64,000 nucleotides of DNA from the NCBI RefSeq assembly GCF_000002235.5, contig NW_022145558.1, positions 308,501 to 372,500 of the forward strand, given 5' to 3'. The position numbers and the translations under genes are program-made. Positions 26,101 to 33,973 of the stretch are shown here, piece by piece. Origin of the DNA: Strongylocentrotus purpuratus (taxonomy: Eukaryota > Echinodermata > Echinoidea > Camarodonta > Strongylocentrotidae). Under the pieces are notes generated by a model. The model was not told the DNA's origin and did not search any database. It saw nothing but the letters and a program-made list of their open reading frames with translations. The number at the start of each line of letters is the position of its first letter. Within the stretch, counting starts at the first letter, position 1.

Positions 26101-29100
26101 TTCCTCAGCTTCTGAAACAAAATCCTGGATTTTAGCTCATGCTGCAATCATACTTATAAACCTTCAGGTCAGTCAGGAATCCCATGACTTTTACAAGCCG
26201 ATCGCCTGTCTGATTATAAAGATATTTATAATTGGAAATTAAAATTTAATTTTTCGTTTTCCTAACAGTTTTTACAACGCTTCAGTCTATTGGGTAAAAT
26301 GAGTATGGTAAAACCAATCACTCAAAGATTTTTTACTTATTTGAGGCACTTCATGATCATTTTGAAGTGCAATTTTTTAGGGCTCCAATATTACACCATA
26401 TCACAGACACTGATAACACGTAAAGCTGTGCATCTCCGATTTAACATAGTTAAATGATGCCCTTAAAAAGATCATCAAATTCTGGTCAGGCAACAACAAC
26501 AACAACAACATTAAACCTTGTATCCAGTGTGCTCAAACTGTTCCTTTAAAATCCTGTATTCCGGTAGCGCGTACTAAGTTAGCGTGTACTATTAAAGTTA
26601 GTCCACACTTTTATGGAGTGCCTGTTGCAAACTCATTTACCCTGTACGGATTATTTTAATCCTTGATTGAAAAGTGTCCAAAAATTAATTTTGCAATGAA
26701 ATGAGAAGAAAAAGATAATATGAGTATGAACTGAATTTCAACAAAGTCTTTGGTACATTTTGTAGATTATCTTTGTCATGAATATTGAACGAGGAAGATG
26801 AAACCTAGCATTCCATAGAAGTGTGAACTAAAATTCTTGTTTTGTCTGGACTTAGTCCCAGCTTAAAGATTAAGTTGAGTTCTGGTCATGCGATTGCATT
26901 GTGAAAGAAACGGTGTGAAATCAACCAGAAAAGGTTGATCATCTAGCATATAAGAATTTGTGTGTATTGCAAGGTTCTGGAATCATCAAAATGATAAGAA
27001 ATTTGGCCAAGTCTTGGTAAAGTTACAAACACTGTACACAGAAAGATGTATACGGGACTACACGAACACGTGGCGTAAAAATCCTACCCCCCGATTTTTA
27101 CGATGTTACATGACATATTTAGAATATGAAGGCATTTGAAGAGCCATGCTTTTCAGGGAACATGTCTTATCTGATGTTCTTCCACACTTGCATTATAAGA
27201 ATGATAACGCTCACAAATTATTTTTTCACCTCTTCCCAGAACTCAACCTTCTCTTTAACTTATGAGAATACCACCCATAAAACCTACATCATTTCGATTA
27301 GTAGATACATGATACATAAACTGTAATGTATACACACACTTGAAGAAGGAAACGTCATCACTTGTCACAATTGACATAACTTCCTTGTTTATATCATGAA
27401 ATAGTCAGAACAATTGAAGTTCTGTTTCCTGACCTAATTTCTACAAAACAAATCATTAACCCATTAATTAGGGATATTATTAATCCTACATAAAAAAAAA
27501 CTAGTATTTGAATGCACTGCGTTACATCCCAAACATTTGTTACACAACCTAAGCTCATAAGCCAACAGCATAACCAAACATAATAATTAGCATTGCGCAA
27601 CAGTCTCTAACCACAGGTAATTCCACGAAAGCACCTCAATTGCATTCACGAGGAACAACTCGAGAATTATTACGCAATAACTTGAGAATTATTATGCAAT
27701 AACTCATGACTCAAGTCTCATTAAAAAAACATTATATAGCTCTGAGTCATTTCAAAAGACACAGTAACCCTACATTCAGACTACCAGCATTTTTCGAATA
27801 GCTAAACGAGTCTTGTATAGTTATATCATACAGTTTAAGTACTTTTTTCCTAGTCCGAATGTCATTCAGCGAAATGCCTGTTTGAGCATCATGAGGGCCC
27901 CACTCTAATCTGGAATAGTATCGTACGAAAATGGTATAACGGGACGGAGCTTATTGTGAGCATTCACTAATGATTTGTCAGCTGTCATGTCATGTCGTGT
28001 CACCACATTGTTCAAAAGTAGTGCCTTATTTCCATTAGCTTGCCCATAAGCATATTTTCATTTTCATTGCTATTGAGGCAAAAGTGTTTCAAGAGGCTAG
28101 AACTCTACTCTGATTTTCACAAAAAAAAGGGGAAATCCCTCTATTTTCCTCTCTAAGTTGTCACAACAACTCTGAATATCAAAATAATCCCATGTATGCA
28201 TGTTTTTGAGTATTTTTAAGTGTTTGATTGCCCACATTTTGTCAAATTTAAGCACTTTATATCTTCCCATTGTCATTCGATCTTCCGATAATTTATCATT
28301 GATAGGCGATCAAAATCTCTTGTCCGATTTTTGTAAAATCGGAAGGAACCGGCCCCCGATTCAATTATGGTTTCAGAACACTACTTGAGCTTCTCGGACC
28401 TAAAGTGGTTTATGCTTGTGCATGTGTATCTTTAACCATTGCCTTGGAATGTACTTACAAGTCTATCAGTTTCCTGTTCTGTCCTTTGCATTCTTGTAAT
28501 ACATCGTCTTCTTCTAGTACTTCTGATAATGTGATATCCTAGAAGAAAAAGACAAGAGGAAATGAAGATTGAAACATTTGAGTTAATAACATCGTTTAAC
28601 AATCTGCATGTATGTGTTAATTTAAAACAATCCTTTTTTGACATCTCTATTTGTCTTGGTAAGGCATTCATCAAACAGATTTTGGTAGGAATTCCTACAT
28701 CAAGTTCCACCAGTCTGTGTTATTGAAGTACTTTGTTGTTTTGGATGGTTGCCACCATCCAAAGGATAACAAGAATGAACTGAATCAGTTGATGTCCCTT
28801 TAAATATGCGCTGACAATCTGGTTACAGGTAAACAAATTGCAAATTTCTTCGTAAATTGTAATAAAAATCATTCACAAGATTAAGAATGAGAGATGCATC
28901 CACTCAAAAGTTCTTGAACTGAAGAAAAAAGCAATTCTTATGTTGATTAACCCCAAACAGGCGAGATTGTTTTGGTGCCCTCTCAGACAAGCTTCTTGAT
29001 CGTGGAATGAAAGAATAATCTGACATCTGGCACATACATCCAGATAGGACAGCTCCTAATTCCAAAGATAATACAAGACTGAAGACTCAGACCAGAAAGC

Positions 29101-31306
29101 AAAGAAAGCTCGCTGCATAAAAAGGGGGGGGAATCATCTTTGAGCAATTACAGCTCATGTCCAGGGGGTAGATTTTGCCCCCCCCCCCCCCCCATAAGAT
29201 TCTGGGGTTAATACAAAGGCTGTTCATCGCAGTATATTATTGTATTGTACAGAAAGCAAATTTATAGCAAGCGCAAGGAAAGGGTGTCAAGTGTCACTAC
29301 AAGATCACAACATTGTGCGATAAGCACAGGAGGAAGTACGAATCCCTGGGGCACCCCTGGATAGGTGGGTCTGGGGGACAGACTAGCACCCACCAGAAAC
29401 TGGGCTGAACCCGGTTTCAGTCAGAGCCACTTTCTGCCAGGATATGACTGTATGCATGTCTTCCCCTGCCAGAGCCGGGCATGGAAATCACTACACTTAG
29501 ACTGATATCCCCTCTACGAGATCCCAACGGATCAAATAACCTTGGAGAGAAATACTCTGAAGAGAGAGAGAGAACAGGACAGACTATAAAACCATGTGCT
29601 GTGTTTAGAAGAAGCTAGGAATACAGGACTCAAGCTGTCTCATGCATGAAATTTAGTGAGATGGAGAGAGGGAGAGGGCATTACCCCTTTCTAAAGCTCA
29701 ATGAAAATGCAGCATTTATCTAATATTACCAGTCCAAAGTACTCTCTTTTCCCTTCATATAACTTCTTCTTTATTCACCTACATACATGTATATGCCTAA
29801 TAACCTCATTATTCAACACAGGTCTGGATTCGCTCCAGACCGCTCATTTCTAAACAGGATTCGATTCAGGCGATTACTTCAATTTTTAAACCTGATGAAT
29901 AAAGAAAGACAAATTTCAGAGAGGGTGTCAGGTAATTCTCCCGTCGTGAGTCACGTTCTGTGAATTTGCGGGGAAAGGGTAGGAAGTGATTCATTTTGAC
30001 CTGGCACAAAGTATGCCGCTCAGTCTGAAACTACCGAGATGCAGCCTCGTTCCGACTGTCAGGCAGGTTGTATTGAAGGCCCAACACTACCACGTACTCG
30101 GGACACATGGGTCTACTGTAAACGCTGTTATTTTCGAGTGATTAATTTTCACGCTGAGCGACTGGTCAGTACTTTCAAAACACTGATAAGAAGTCATGCT
30201 CATATTTTTCGCAAGTTCTAAAATTTGTGCTTGCCGATCTTAGCGCTGAATCCATGAACAAATAATTTACTGCGAATACTTCCGCGTTTTCAGTAAATCT
30301 GAGTCCAGGACCACCACCCCCCCCCCCCCAAAAAAAAAATGTTTTGATAAGGGGCTAATGAATACAGATCCTACCAATTTCAATTCCCTGACCCCCTCTT
30401 AAAAGTTAGGTGATTGTATGAAAATGATCTTAAAAAGTGGTTTACATAGAGTTTCTAGGGTTTCCCCATACAAGCATCGCAGGAAGTATTGCACAGACAG
30501 ACTACTTAGCCTCTGACTTCCATAACAAAACAAAAGATGGTCCAAGGGCCTGTTTCCAGAGGTTTCCCAAAGGTTGCAGTTTCCATATGTGAATGAAATA
30601 CACTAGACAACTTGTGGTTTCCATGACAACACTCAAAACACTCACAAATTAGTGAAACTAATTTTTTTTAATAGGTTGCTCAAACAAGGACTGTTTCCGA
30701 CATATTTAAGAGGAAGATCACAAGGACAGCATGTCAATGTGCAGTTTTCACGATGGATCAATATATCCATTTCAAGTTGTTATGAGAACCTGGCTTATTA
30801 TCCATACTGTATCCAGGTTACTGTTGTTTCTGGAAGCATTTTTCAACCAAGTATGATTCTAAACATTTGTCACGCAAGAACTTACGAAGCATGCTGGCAT
30901 GACAACCCACATACCACTCCTCCACCGGGCAATACTAGTATAGATATTATGCTGCAAATGTGAACTACAATGACAACTTAGCTCACAATAGAATTTTCTT
31001 CATCGTGTGCGCCCTTCCAGAAAAAATGTAGGAAGGATTGTATTAATGTATGTACAATTTTTATCCCAAAATGCAGGGCTCACCAATGTTTTTTGGAAGG
31101 AGATGCGCTTCAAGCATTTACAGTCAGTATGCATGAGCCCTCTGTCAGTTTTTTGTTGTTGTGGTTTACAAGTTTCCATGAGGATGAAATTTCACAATTA
31201 AGACTGTTGACTCCCTCCTTCACAAACTGATATGTATATATCTTACCTCTTTTTCTAGCAACGTGTCAATATGTGACGTCGTCGGCATTCCAAACCTCCA
31301 AAACAT
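656..31306 (-). CDS. PPP6R3: PPP6R (SAPS-domain) regulatory subunit of protein phosphatase 6, 18 coding exons
   Basis: The product scaffolds and targets the PP6 catalytic subunit; the family (yeast SAPs, vertebrate PPP6R1-3) works in the cytosol and nucleus in growth, DNA-damage and mitotic control. The 18 exons listed separately join in phase with GT/AG borders throughout, to 809 residues; vertebrate members are about 870-970. SAPS landmarks: N-terminal [20 protein letters not shown] (1-20), [12 protein letters not shown] (115-126), [15 protein letters not shown] in exon 4, [11 protein letters not shown] (456-466). The acidic C-terminal half carries [12 protein letters not shown] (560-571), [13 protein letters not shown] (603-615) and DEEDIWEE. 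The start is the conserved MFW methionine. The last residues are uncertain because strong donor-like sites lie inside exons 16 and 18. Paralogue number is not decidable here; wording is closest, from memory, to vertebrate PPP6R3. Read from sequence; function from family knowledge. Confidence 0.95.
851..1017. repeat. 12-bp minisatellite (TTCAATTCAAGT)n
   Basis: About fourteen degenerate copies of a 12-bp unit alternating AAG, ATG, GAG and AAA variants. It ends about 25 bases from the 3' splice site of PPP6R exon 18, inside intron 17. Confidence 0.9.
1177..1553. mobile_element. piggyBac-type MITE (TTAA target), family B copy 1
   Basis: Ends AGGGATCGTTTAAC and CCGGATCCCT, flanked by TTAA at 1173-1176 and 1554-1557. 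No coding capacity. An inverted relative is at 26085-26462. Confidence 0.75.
1635..1794 (-). CDS. PPP6R3: PPP6R exon 17
   Basis: Residues 701-753 plus two bases. [15 protein letters not shown] and [10 protein letters not shown] match the vertebrate NWSANFDVPMETT and GWASFSEF blocks. Acceptor CCACAG, donor GTAAGC. Confidence 0.92.
1795..2755 (-). other. PPP6R intron 16
   Basis: About 960 bases. I see no gene or recognised element, only AT-rich unique-looking sequence. Confidence 0.6.
2756..2931 (-). CDS. PPP6R3: PPP6R exon 16
   Basis: Residues 642-700 plus one base. Acidic and serine-rich ([10 protein letters not shown]), then [10 protein letters not shown], like vertebrate DKMEVD. Acceptor TGACAG, donor GTGAGA. 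If the donor is skipped, translation runs only three further codons (S, E, I) before TAG, a possible short isoform. Confidence 0.9.
3416..3546 (-). CDS. PPP6R3: PPP6R exon 15
   Basis: Residues 599-641 plus two bases. [14 protein letters not shown] and [11 protein letters not shown] are family-typical. I use donor GTAGGT after base 3416; a weaker upstream GTCAAG would not keep phase with exon 16. Confidence 0.92.
3547..4167 (-). other. PPP6R intron 14
   Basis: Contains a repeat fragment at about 3640-3830, listed separately. Nothing else recognised. Confidence 0.6.
3640..3830 (-). repeat. SINE-body fragment
   Basis: Shares CCTCAATACCAATTATTTCA and the TTGTTGCTAGGTAGG segment with the tRNA-headed copy at 59911-60245. 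The tRNA head is missing here. Confidence 0.55.
4168..4225 (-). CDS. PPP6R3: PPP6R exon 14
   Basis: 58 bases, residues 579-598. [16 protein letters not shown] matches vertebrate FDRVSDINFTLNTNE. Acceptor CCTTAG, donor GTAAGT. Confidence 0.94.
4226..7571 (-). other. PPP6R intron 13
   Basis: 3.3 kb of AT-rich sequence. The only clear structure is the tandem repeat at 5580-5768; short open frames here look random. Confidence 0.6.
5580..5768. repeat. Imperfect ~29-bp tandem repeat
   Basis: Six to seven units of the form AAATTT(C/T)AAAACAAG followed by a C-rich block. A chance open frame on the minus strand reads through the repeat (FEIWG-type repeats) and is not a gene. Confidence 0.8.
7572..7669 (-). 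CDS. PPP6R3: PPP6R exon 13
   Basis: Residues 547-578 plus two bases. [20 protein letters not shown] is almost invariant in the family. Acceptor CGGCAG, donor GTAAGT. Confidence 0.95.
7735..8110. repeat. GTGG-rich and poly-C low-complexity block with degenerate units
   Basis: Loose units carry GGGCGTGGTC(T/A)A followed by ATTATG or ATGATAATGAG and a C-rich run including about 20 C near 8010. Open frames across it are compositional. Confidence 0.6.
8796..8870. repeat. G-rich direct repeat
   Basis: Two copies of a unit GGGGGA(A/T)ACCCTTGTATGA in a run of G blocks. The plus strand could form a G-quadruplex. Confidence 0.65.
9120..9270. mobile_element. MITE, GGGCCC/TTTCACAAAAC family, copy 1
   Basis: Begins GGGCCCGCTTCACAAAACTT and ends TTTGTGAAACAGGTCCCAG, an inverted terminal repeat. 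Non-coding. Close copies at 10081-10228 and 15780-15922. Confidence 0.7.
9830..9919 (-). CDS. PPP6R3: PPP6R exon 12
   Basis: 30 codons, residues 517-546, phase 0 at both ends. [16 protein letters not shown] resembles the vertebrate HSSSDDEIDFKE segment. Acceptor TTCCAG, donor GTGAGT. Confidence 0.93.
9920..10758 (-). other. PPP6R intron 11
   Basis: Holds the MITE at 10081-10228; the remaining sequence shows nothing recognisable. Confidence 0.6.
10081..10228. mobile_element. MITE, GGGCCC/TTTCACAAAAC family, copy 2
   Basis: Same termini and same internal TCTCAGCAGATTTGTCACTG segment as the copy at 9120. The two lie about 960 bases apart in different introns. Confidence 0.7.
10759..10847 (-). 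CDS. PPP6R3: PPP6R exon 11
   Basis: Residues 487-516. PEDVREKW and [12 protein letters not shown] match the end of the SAPS domain. Acceptor TTGCAG, donor GTAAGT. Confidence 0.94.
11202..11369. mobile_element. Foldback (hairpin) element
   Basis: Arms of about 75 bases, inner part TTGAAAGATTAACATTCTAT against ATAGAATTAACGTTAATCTT, loop around GAGGCGTCAGCCGAG. A further short inverted pair TTTATACAACA/TGTTGTATAAA brackets 11369-11671. Confidence 0.7.
12006..12151. mobile_element. MITE, GGGCCC/TTGATATC family, copy 2
   Basis: Starts GGGCCCCGTCTTACAAAGAG and ends TTTGTAAGACAGGGCCC, a clear terminal inverted repeat. Internal TTGCGATTGAT repeats. Confidence 0.7.
12152..12270. mobile_element. Short inverted-repeat element, TTTCACGAAACC type
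   Basis: CATCATAAGTACAAGTTCACC near the start pairs with GGTGAACTTGTATTTATGATG near the end. The same arms recur, rearranged, around 14515-14880. Confidence 0.6.
12270..12424. mobile_element. MITE, GGGCCC/TTGATATC family, copy 3
   Basis: Starts GGGCCCATCTCATAAAGAGT and ends TTTATAAAACGGGGCCC. It follows the previous elements head to tail, forming a MITE cluster directly beside exon 10. Confidence 0.7.
12457..12637 (-). CDS. PPP6R3: PPP6R exon 10
   Basis: Residues 427-486 plus one base. Holds the highly conserved [13 protein letters not shown]. Acceptor TCCACAG, donor GTAATA. Confidence 0.95.
13037..13061. repeat. GC-rich hairpin motif
   Basis: GTCCAGGGGC, loop TTCG, then CCCCCTGGAC. Variants occur at about 19330-19385 and 47325-47350; this motif is common inside non-autonomous DNA elements. 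Confidence 0.6.
13690..14152. mobile_element. Non-autonomous element with ~25-bp inverted termini
   Basis: GTCTTCATCAGCTCAAGTTTG at the left and CAAACTCGAGCTGATGAAGAC at the right, 463 bases in all. No coding potential. The right end runs straight into an AGGC repeat. Confidence 0.65.
14149..14176. repeat. (AGGC)n microsatellite
   Basis: Seven AGGC units beginning at the outer edge of the preceding element. Confidence 0.9.
14229..14365. mobile_element. GGGCCC-family MITE fragment
   Basis: Starts GGGCCCTGTTTCACGGAAC; the far end degrades near TTTTTGATAACGAGTTTTGC, where the matching terminus is lost. Confidence 0.45.
14418..14503. repeat. Perfect short hairpin, 27-bp arms
   Basis: Bases 14431-14457 are an exact inverted match to 14465-14491 with a 7-base loop. 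ACCACTTT/AAAGTGGT outside the arms lengthens the stem. Could be a tiny MITE or a small-RNA hairpin. Confidence 0.8.
14560..14900. repeat. 100-bp tandem repeat next to exon 9
   Basis: GTGTTAGGTTTAATATACAT recurs at 14711 and 14811, exactly 100 bases apart, with an older shorter unit to the left. Each unit includes AGGAGACTACTCAGGTGCACT, which resembles the exon 9 donor edge at 14887-14907. Confidence 0.85.
14901..15029 (-). CDS. PPP6R3: PPP6R exon 9
   Basis: 43 codons, residues 384-426. Opens [17 protein letters not shown], very close to the vertebrate YTWNNFLHTQVE block. Acceptor CCCCAG, donor GTGAGT. The donor edge is copied in the 100-bp tandem repeat beside it. Confidence 0.95.
15315..15480. 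mobile_element. piggyBac-type MITE family A, partial
   Basis: TTAA followed by AGATAAGCTTTGAGTTCTGG; the next ~120 bases are an inverted match to the right part of the copy at 42710-43094. The far terminus is not found. Confidence 0.55.
15694..15779. mobile_element. piggyBac-type MITE family A, truncated
   Basis: TTAA then AGATGAAAGTTGAGTTCTGC, broken off where the next MITE begins at 15780. Confidence 0.55.
15780..15922. mobile_element. MITE, GGGCCC/TTTCACAAAAC family, copy 3
   Basis: Starts GGGCCCCATTTCACAAAACT and ends TTTGTGAAACAGGTCCCAG. It is nested in or abuts a family A MITE. Confidence 0.7.
16070..16222 (-). CDS. PPP6R3: PPP6R exon 8
   Basis: 51 codons, residues 333-383. [20 protein letters not shown] and NTAAINAEL are family-typical. 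Acceptor TTACAG, donor GTAAGT. Confidence 0.95.
16656..16768. mobile_element. GGGCCC-family MITE, short inverted copy
   Basis: Begins AGGGCCCTGTTTCATTAAAA and ends TTTTATGAAACAGGGCCCTGG, 113 bases in total. Confidence 0.65.
16901..17002 (-). pseudogene. Decayed copy of PPP6R exon 7 (distal)
   Basis: About 100 bases closely matching the 3' two thirds of exon 7, with a donor-like GTAA retained at its edge. In the exon 7 frame it has in-frame stops, so it cannot be a working cassette. A spacer follows that also recurs beside the next copy. Confidence 0.85.
17092..17187 (-). pseudogene. Decayed copy of PPP6R exon 7 (proximal)
   Basis: Matches exon 7 from GAGAGGTTAGCTAGGGGG to the end but lost bases in the middle, shifting the frame. 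Its donor position reads GG rather than GT. The spacers between copies share GAAATCTGGACCATAC-type sequence and occur three times. Confidence 0.85.
17417..17567 (-). CDS. PPP6R3: PPP6R exon 7
   Basis: Completes G282 and covers residues 283-332 of the SAPS domain, a variable part of the family ending [13 protein letters not shown]. Acceptor TACCAG, donor GTAAGA. Two decayed copies of its 3' two thirds lie downstream in intron 7. Confidence 0.93.
17904..18076. mobile_element. mariner-type MITE (TA target), copy 1
   Basis: Ends CAGAGAAACCTGTCTATAAA and GAAGCAGGTTTCACTG, flanked by TA. Also present at 34565-34720 and 58896-59072. Confidence 0.65.
18120..18233 (-). CDS. PPP6R3: PPP6R exon 6
   Basis: Completes M244 and runs to residue 281 plus two bases. 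Encodes [14 protein letters not shown] and [18 protein letters not shown]. Acceptor TTGCAG, donor GTGAGT. Its first ~43 bases occur twice more in the adjoining intron. Confidence 0.94.
18316..18358 (-). pseudogene. Partial copy of PPP6R exon 6 start (copy 2)
   Basis: Intact acceptor TTGCAG then ~43 bases equal to the exon 6 start. It still reads [15 protein letters not shown] see three differences from exon 6, all synonymous (ACA/ACG, GTA/GTG, GAT/GAC). A weak GTAACG could act as donor, but use before exon 6 would shift the frame. Confidence 0.8.
18473..18515 (-). pseudogene. Partial copy of PPP6R exon 6 start (copy 3)
   Basis: Same block again, reading [14 protein letters not shown]. The acceptor has changed (TTGCAAG) and the initial G is altered. 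One synonymous and one K-to-N change against exon 6. No plausible 5' splice site was found. Confidence 0.8.
18722..18900 (-). CDS. PPP6R3: PPP6R exon 5
   Basis: Residues 185-243 plus two bases. [15 protein letters not shown] and [16 protein letters not shown] match the family block after the CIE motif. Acceptor TCACAG, donor GTAAGT. Confidence 0.95.
18954..19219. mobile_element. hAT-type MITE, CATACCTGCCAAC family, copy 1
   Basis: Termini CATACCTGCCAACATTT and GTTGGCAGGTATG are inverted repeats. Flanking 8-mers AGGTATTG and GGGTATGG agree at six positions, like an aged hAT 8-bp duplication. A partial relative is at 38738-39010. Confidence 0.65.
19252..19263 (+). repeat. hAT left terminal inverted repeat
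   Basis: CAGGGATGTGAG, 12 bases, preceded by AATAAT. Confidence 0.85.
19657..22619 (-). CDS. hAT-superfamily transposase, two exons, intact
   Basis: Exon 1 is 22619-22313 (donor GTGAGT); exon 2 is 21809-19657 (acceptor TTGTAG); joined they give 819 residues with no break. Visible parts: a BED/TTF-like zinc finger with C62, C65, H82 and H88; candidate catalytic acidic residues D224 ([10 protein letters not shown]), D291 (ILMDSC) and E681 (GPQVESSFS); the hAT C/D-H motif at 323-327 (CHHAH); RW at 383-384; a C-terminal dimerisation region about 640-715; and a lysine-rich tail ending KKVLKKK. The product should bind the element ends and cut and paste the element. Exon 2 is also open upstream of its acceptor, but that part is intronic. 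Family naming is from motifs only; domestication cannot be excluded, though intact ends argue for a transposon gene. Confidence 0.9.
23011..23022 (-). repeat. hAT right terminal inverted repeat
   Basis: CTCACATCCCTG, the exact inverse of the left end, followed by AATAAT. Confidence 0.85.
23134..23519. mobile_element. piggyBac-type MITE family A, full copy
   Basis: Preceded by TTAA (23130-23133) and followed by TCAA. Ends AGGTAAAAACCAGT and ACTGGTCTTTATCT. 386 bases, non-coding, about 110 bases from the hAT right end. Confidence 0.75.
24735..24791. mobile_element. mariner-type MITE fragment
   Basis: Only the right end (GCTAAAGCAGGTTTGACTG then TA) of the family at 58896 remains. Confidence 0.5.
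24856..25107 (-). CDS. PPP6R3: PPP6R exon 4
   Basis: 84 codons, residues 101-184, phase 0 at both ends. Carries [12 protein letters not shown] and the SAIMDL helix typical of the SAPS repeat fold. Acceptor CAACAG, donor GTAAGT. The next intron holds the hAT transposon. Confidence 0.95.
25108..25795 (-). other. PPP6R intron 3
   Basis: About 690 bases of AT-rich sequence; I see nothing in it. Confidence 0.6.
25796..25955 (-). CDS. PPP6R3: PPP6R exon 3
   Basis: Completes F47 and encodes residues 48-100, including the conserved [15 protein letters not shown] stretch. Acceptor TTGCAG, donor GTGAGT. An older short tandem duplication lies just upstream in the intron (about 25967-26080). Confidence 0.94.
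26085..26462. mobile_element. piggyBac-type MITE, family B copy 2 (inverted)
   Basis: Flanked by TTAA at 26081-26084 and 26463-26466. Largely an inverted match to 1177-1553, including the TTACAAGCCGATCGCC and GATTGGTTTTACCATACTC segments. Confidence 0.75.
26867..27254. mobile_element. piggyBac-type MITE family A, full copy (inverted)
   Basis: TTAA on both sides (26863-26866, 27255-27258). Ends AGATTAAGTTGAGTTCTGG and CCAGAACTCAACCTTCTCT are inverted repeats. Confidence 0.8.
28459..28538 (-). CDS. PPP6R3: PPP6R exon 2
   Basis: Residues 21-46 plus two bases of codon 47. Encodes [18 protein letters not shown] and NRKLID, matching the SAPS N-terminus. Acceptor TTCTAG, donor GTAAGT. Confidence 0.93.
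28539..31246 (-). other. PPP6R intron 1 (between the first two coding exons)
   Basis: 2.7 kb. Contains poly-C near 29178-29192 and 30317-30329, AG-rich runs near 29560 and 29660, and no recognised element or exon. Confidence 0.6.
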
Positions 31307-31331
31307 GGCGAAGGTATCCGAGGCAGCATGC
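31247..31331 (-). CDS. PPP6R3: PPP6R exon 1 (coding from 31306)
   Basis: Residues 1-20. An AG acceptor borders the upper end at 31332-31333, so at least one upstream non-coding exon should exist; 31307-31331 is 5' UTR. The donor GTAAGA follows base 31247. The ATG at 31306 opens the family-typical MFW-F start. Confidence 0.93.
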
Positions 31332-32161
31332 CTGTTAGAGAAAAAATAAGAGAATGAACGTTTAAATTTTCCAATCATTTTGCAGACATTATGGAAGGTG
31401 CGTGTTCTGTAATGATGATGGTTAGTGACATTGAAGACAAGTCCTTAACCACATAGCACATGTGAAACCACTCAAAGCTGGCATCAATTTTTTTTTTTTT
31501 TCAAACCACAAGCAATTGTGAGCATTAATTGGAGCAGAATATCAGAAGGAAGTTCCACATTGAAAAATACATGTACGATAGGCAATTATGAAATGTCTAG
31601 TACATTATGGGAATTCCCCTTCCTGATATTGGATGTAAATCCATTACTGTAGAAAGTGGGTAATGATGGTGGTTCACGGCATTGACATTTACATGCCGCT
31701 GTATTTCTGTTCAAATGCACAGGATCCCTTAAATAAAACATGCTTGAAATTGCTGCATCAAGAACCAAGGTCAGGCTTTATTTACGATAAATAACAAGTT
31801 CAATACTTGCACTGGTTTGTACAGGTACTGGACATGTACAGTATGTACAGAGCTATGACAATATTGGACGAATCGATTGTATGTGTACTTTCATACACAT
31901 AAGAAACCACATCTTTAAACAGTGCAAGTAAAATGACAAGATATGGGCAAGATATGAGATGCATGCAATGATCGATGATTCAGAAATTGAGCTGAATGCA
32001 CTGTAAAAATGTACACTGTAGGCAGAGGAGTTGTACTAGTAAAATCACGGAACCTGGACAAAAATGAAAATAAAAACCTTCACGGTAACCCCCTGTTCGT
32101 CCAGAAAGCGGTAAAATCCCAGGGAAGGAAACCCACTACGTGTATGGAAAGAAGCAATGTT

Positions 32162-32217
32162 ATGGGTGGGGGGTTCGGGAGAGGGGAGAGGGGAGAGGGG
32201 AGAGGGGGAGGGGAAAG
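32162..32217 (+). repeat. G-block run, (GAGAGGG)n
   Basis: Five or more runs of four to six G separated by AGA. A strong G-quadruplex pattern on the plus strand. Confidence 0.8.
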
Positions 32218-33821
32218 TATCTGCACACAGTGCCCCTTACGGTCCTTGCACACTCATCTAGGAATTATGCCATACAGCTTTGAACAAGTTACACTTACAC
32301 AGTACGTGTAAATGTTCATGTACATTAAGACAAACAAGACACAAACAAAACAAACATAAAAGCGGCAGGTTTCACGTGTACATGAATGGCAACTGCGCGC
32401 AATAAAGGTCCTGCGCGTATTTACCGAGCCCTGGGTTAACGAGATACAAAAAAGTGAAACGCATTACAATTTAAGTCATCATTCATGTTAGATGTAAACG
32501 AGGCCCGACAGTCACTCCTCTAAAAACAAAACAATGCATGCACTCCCTTCTCATTACACACCTTACAATCTCACAAGAGAGAAATAATGGTACATCACCA
32601 CCACAATCCAATACTCACATCCTTAGTGACCTATACATGAATATATTCCTCTAAAAAAAATCCACCGTCTATAAATCAGTCTGTCACTTCACCCAAAAAT
32701 CCACACACAATTCAAGTGTGTTTCCTGCACAGCCGAGTATATCCTGTACAATACGTGTATATACCAATGTGTAAATATCCGGCTAGGCTAGCATCGTGGA
32801 CTCGAGAAGTTACACTATTGACTAACCGAGCACTTCATCACTACAGTACGTGAATGTACGAGGTTACAGGTAGTTGTTCAAGCGTAGCTTACAAATCTGG
32901 TCCAAATAACTGAGCTAGACGATTCCTTTTCACTTTTTGCTGTCATGTTTCCAAGGTTCTTCCCTATTCCTCTTTCAAGAAAAATAGCTGTCTTATCGGA
33001 CGGTTCCACGCAAACGGTTCACAATAATACCAGATGGAGTGAATTACCAAGGAATTATCGAAACCTTGCGACCTCAATAGATGGGTATGACTACCACAAT
33101 GACTGTGTGTAAAACATATCGAGCTCACTCGCCGAGTCTACCTACATGTATTAGTCATGCAGTTAAATTTGAAGGCTAGTCTTTACTTTGATACCCTTTT
33201 TTTTGCATACTTTTATAAACAATTTGTAAAATTGTGCTTGTTGTATAGTAAATTAGTGTCCATAGTTATTTTCCAGACATATATGTGATTCTCAGTCTTG
33301 CATAATACACCCAAGTACCTAACTTGTAGATTTTGTGTATACATGTATGTACAAACAAAATAAATATTTACTGGTATCTTTTTGAAAAATATACAAATAA
33401 TCAGGAATTACATAGAAGACCAAGCAGACCATCTCTTTGAAAGCCTTAAAGGCTCGGTCGGATATGCCGTGGTGAACCGCCGCAGAAGATAAAAAACACT
33501 GCCACGTTTCTTTGGGGATTTTACGCATAAATAAATAGCAATTGTGCGTATTCAGTCACTCAGCTCTGCGTTATGAGATACAGAAATGTGACGCATATTA
33601 CACCTTTTTCTTTAAGCAGCAGCGGTTCCACCTCGGCCATATCTTAACATGTCCCTAAAGGGTCATTTCACATGCGTGTCGAGGACTCCTACACAGGAGA
33701 CATAGAGCTCGACCTTAAGTTGATTTCACTCCGAGAGCCTTCAAAATAGACTGTTACTTCTAGTCTCAGGTGTGCTGTAATGTGTGCTGTACAATATGAT
33801 GCCTGAAAGCCCATAAGGGGG

Positions 33822-33973
33822 CCTGGCCCGTTTCATAAAACTCTTTATCAATGGCAAATGCTAAATTTCTATGACAAATTTGCTTTCAGCCAATCAAATG
33901 CCACGATTTCAGTAGCTTATAACAGCTATTGTTACTTGTTATTGATAAAACTTTTATGAGACAGGGTCCAGGC
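33822..33973. mobile_element. GGGCCC/TTTCATAAAAC family MITE
   Basis: Starts CCTGGCCCGTTTCATAAAAC and ends TTTTATGAGACAGGGTCCAGG, inverted termini, with GTAGCTTATAACAGC-like internal sequence shared with 16656-16768. Confidence 0.65.

Larger units (their letters stand above)
25956..28458 (-). other. PPP6R intron 2
   Basis: Holds a ~55-bp duplication containing GAGAATTAATGAGATGGCAT (about 25970 and 26025), two piggyBac-type MITEs and otherwise plain AT-rich sequence. Confidence 0.65.

Noticed and set aside
33319-33528. Open frame starting MRKIPKETW on the minus strand, considered as an upstream PPP6R exon or a small RNA
   Set aside because: No acceptor or donor links it to exon 1 in frame, and it did not match any snRNA that I know.
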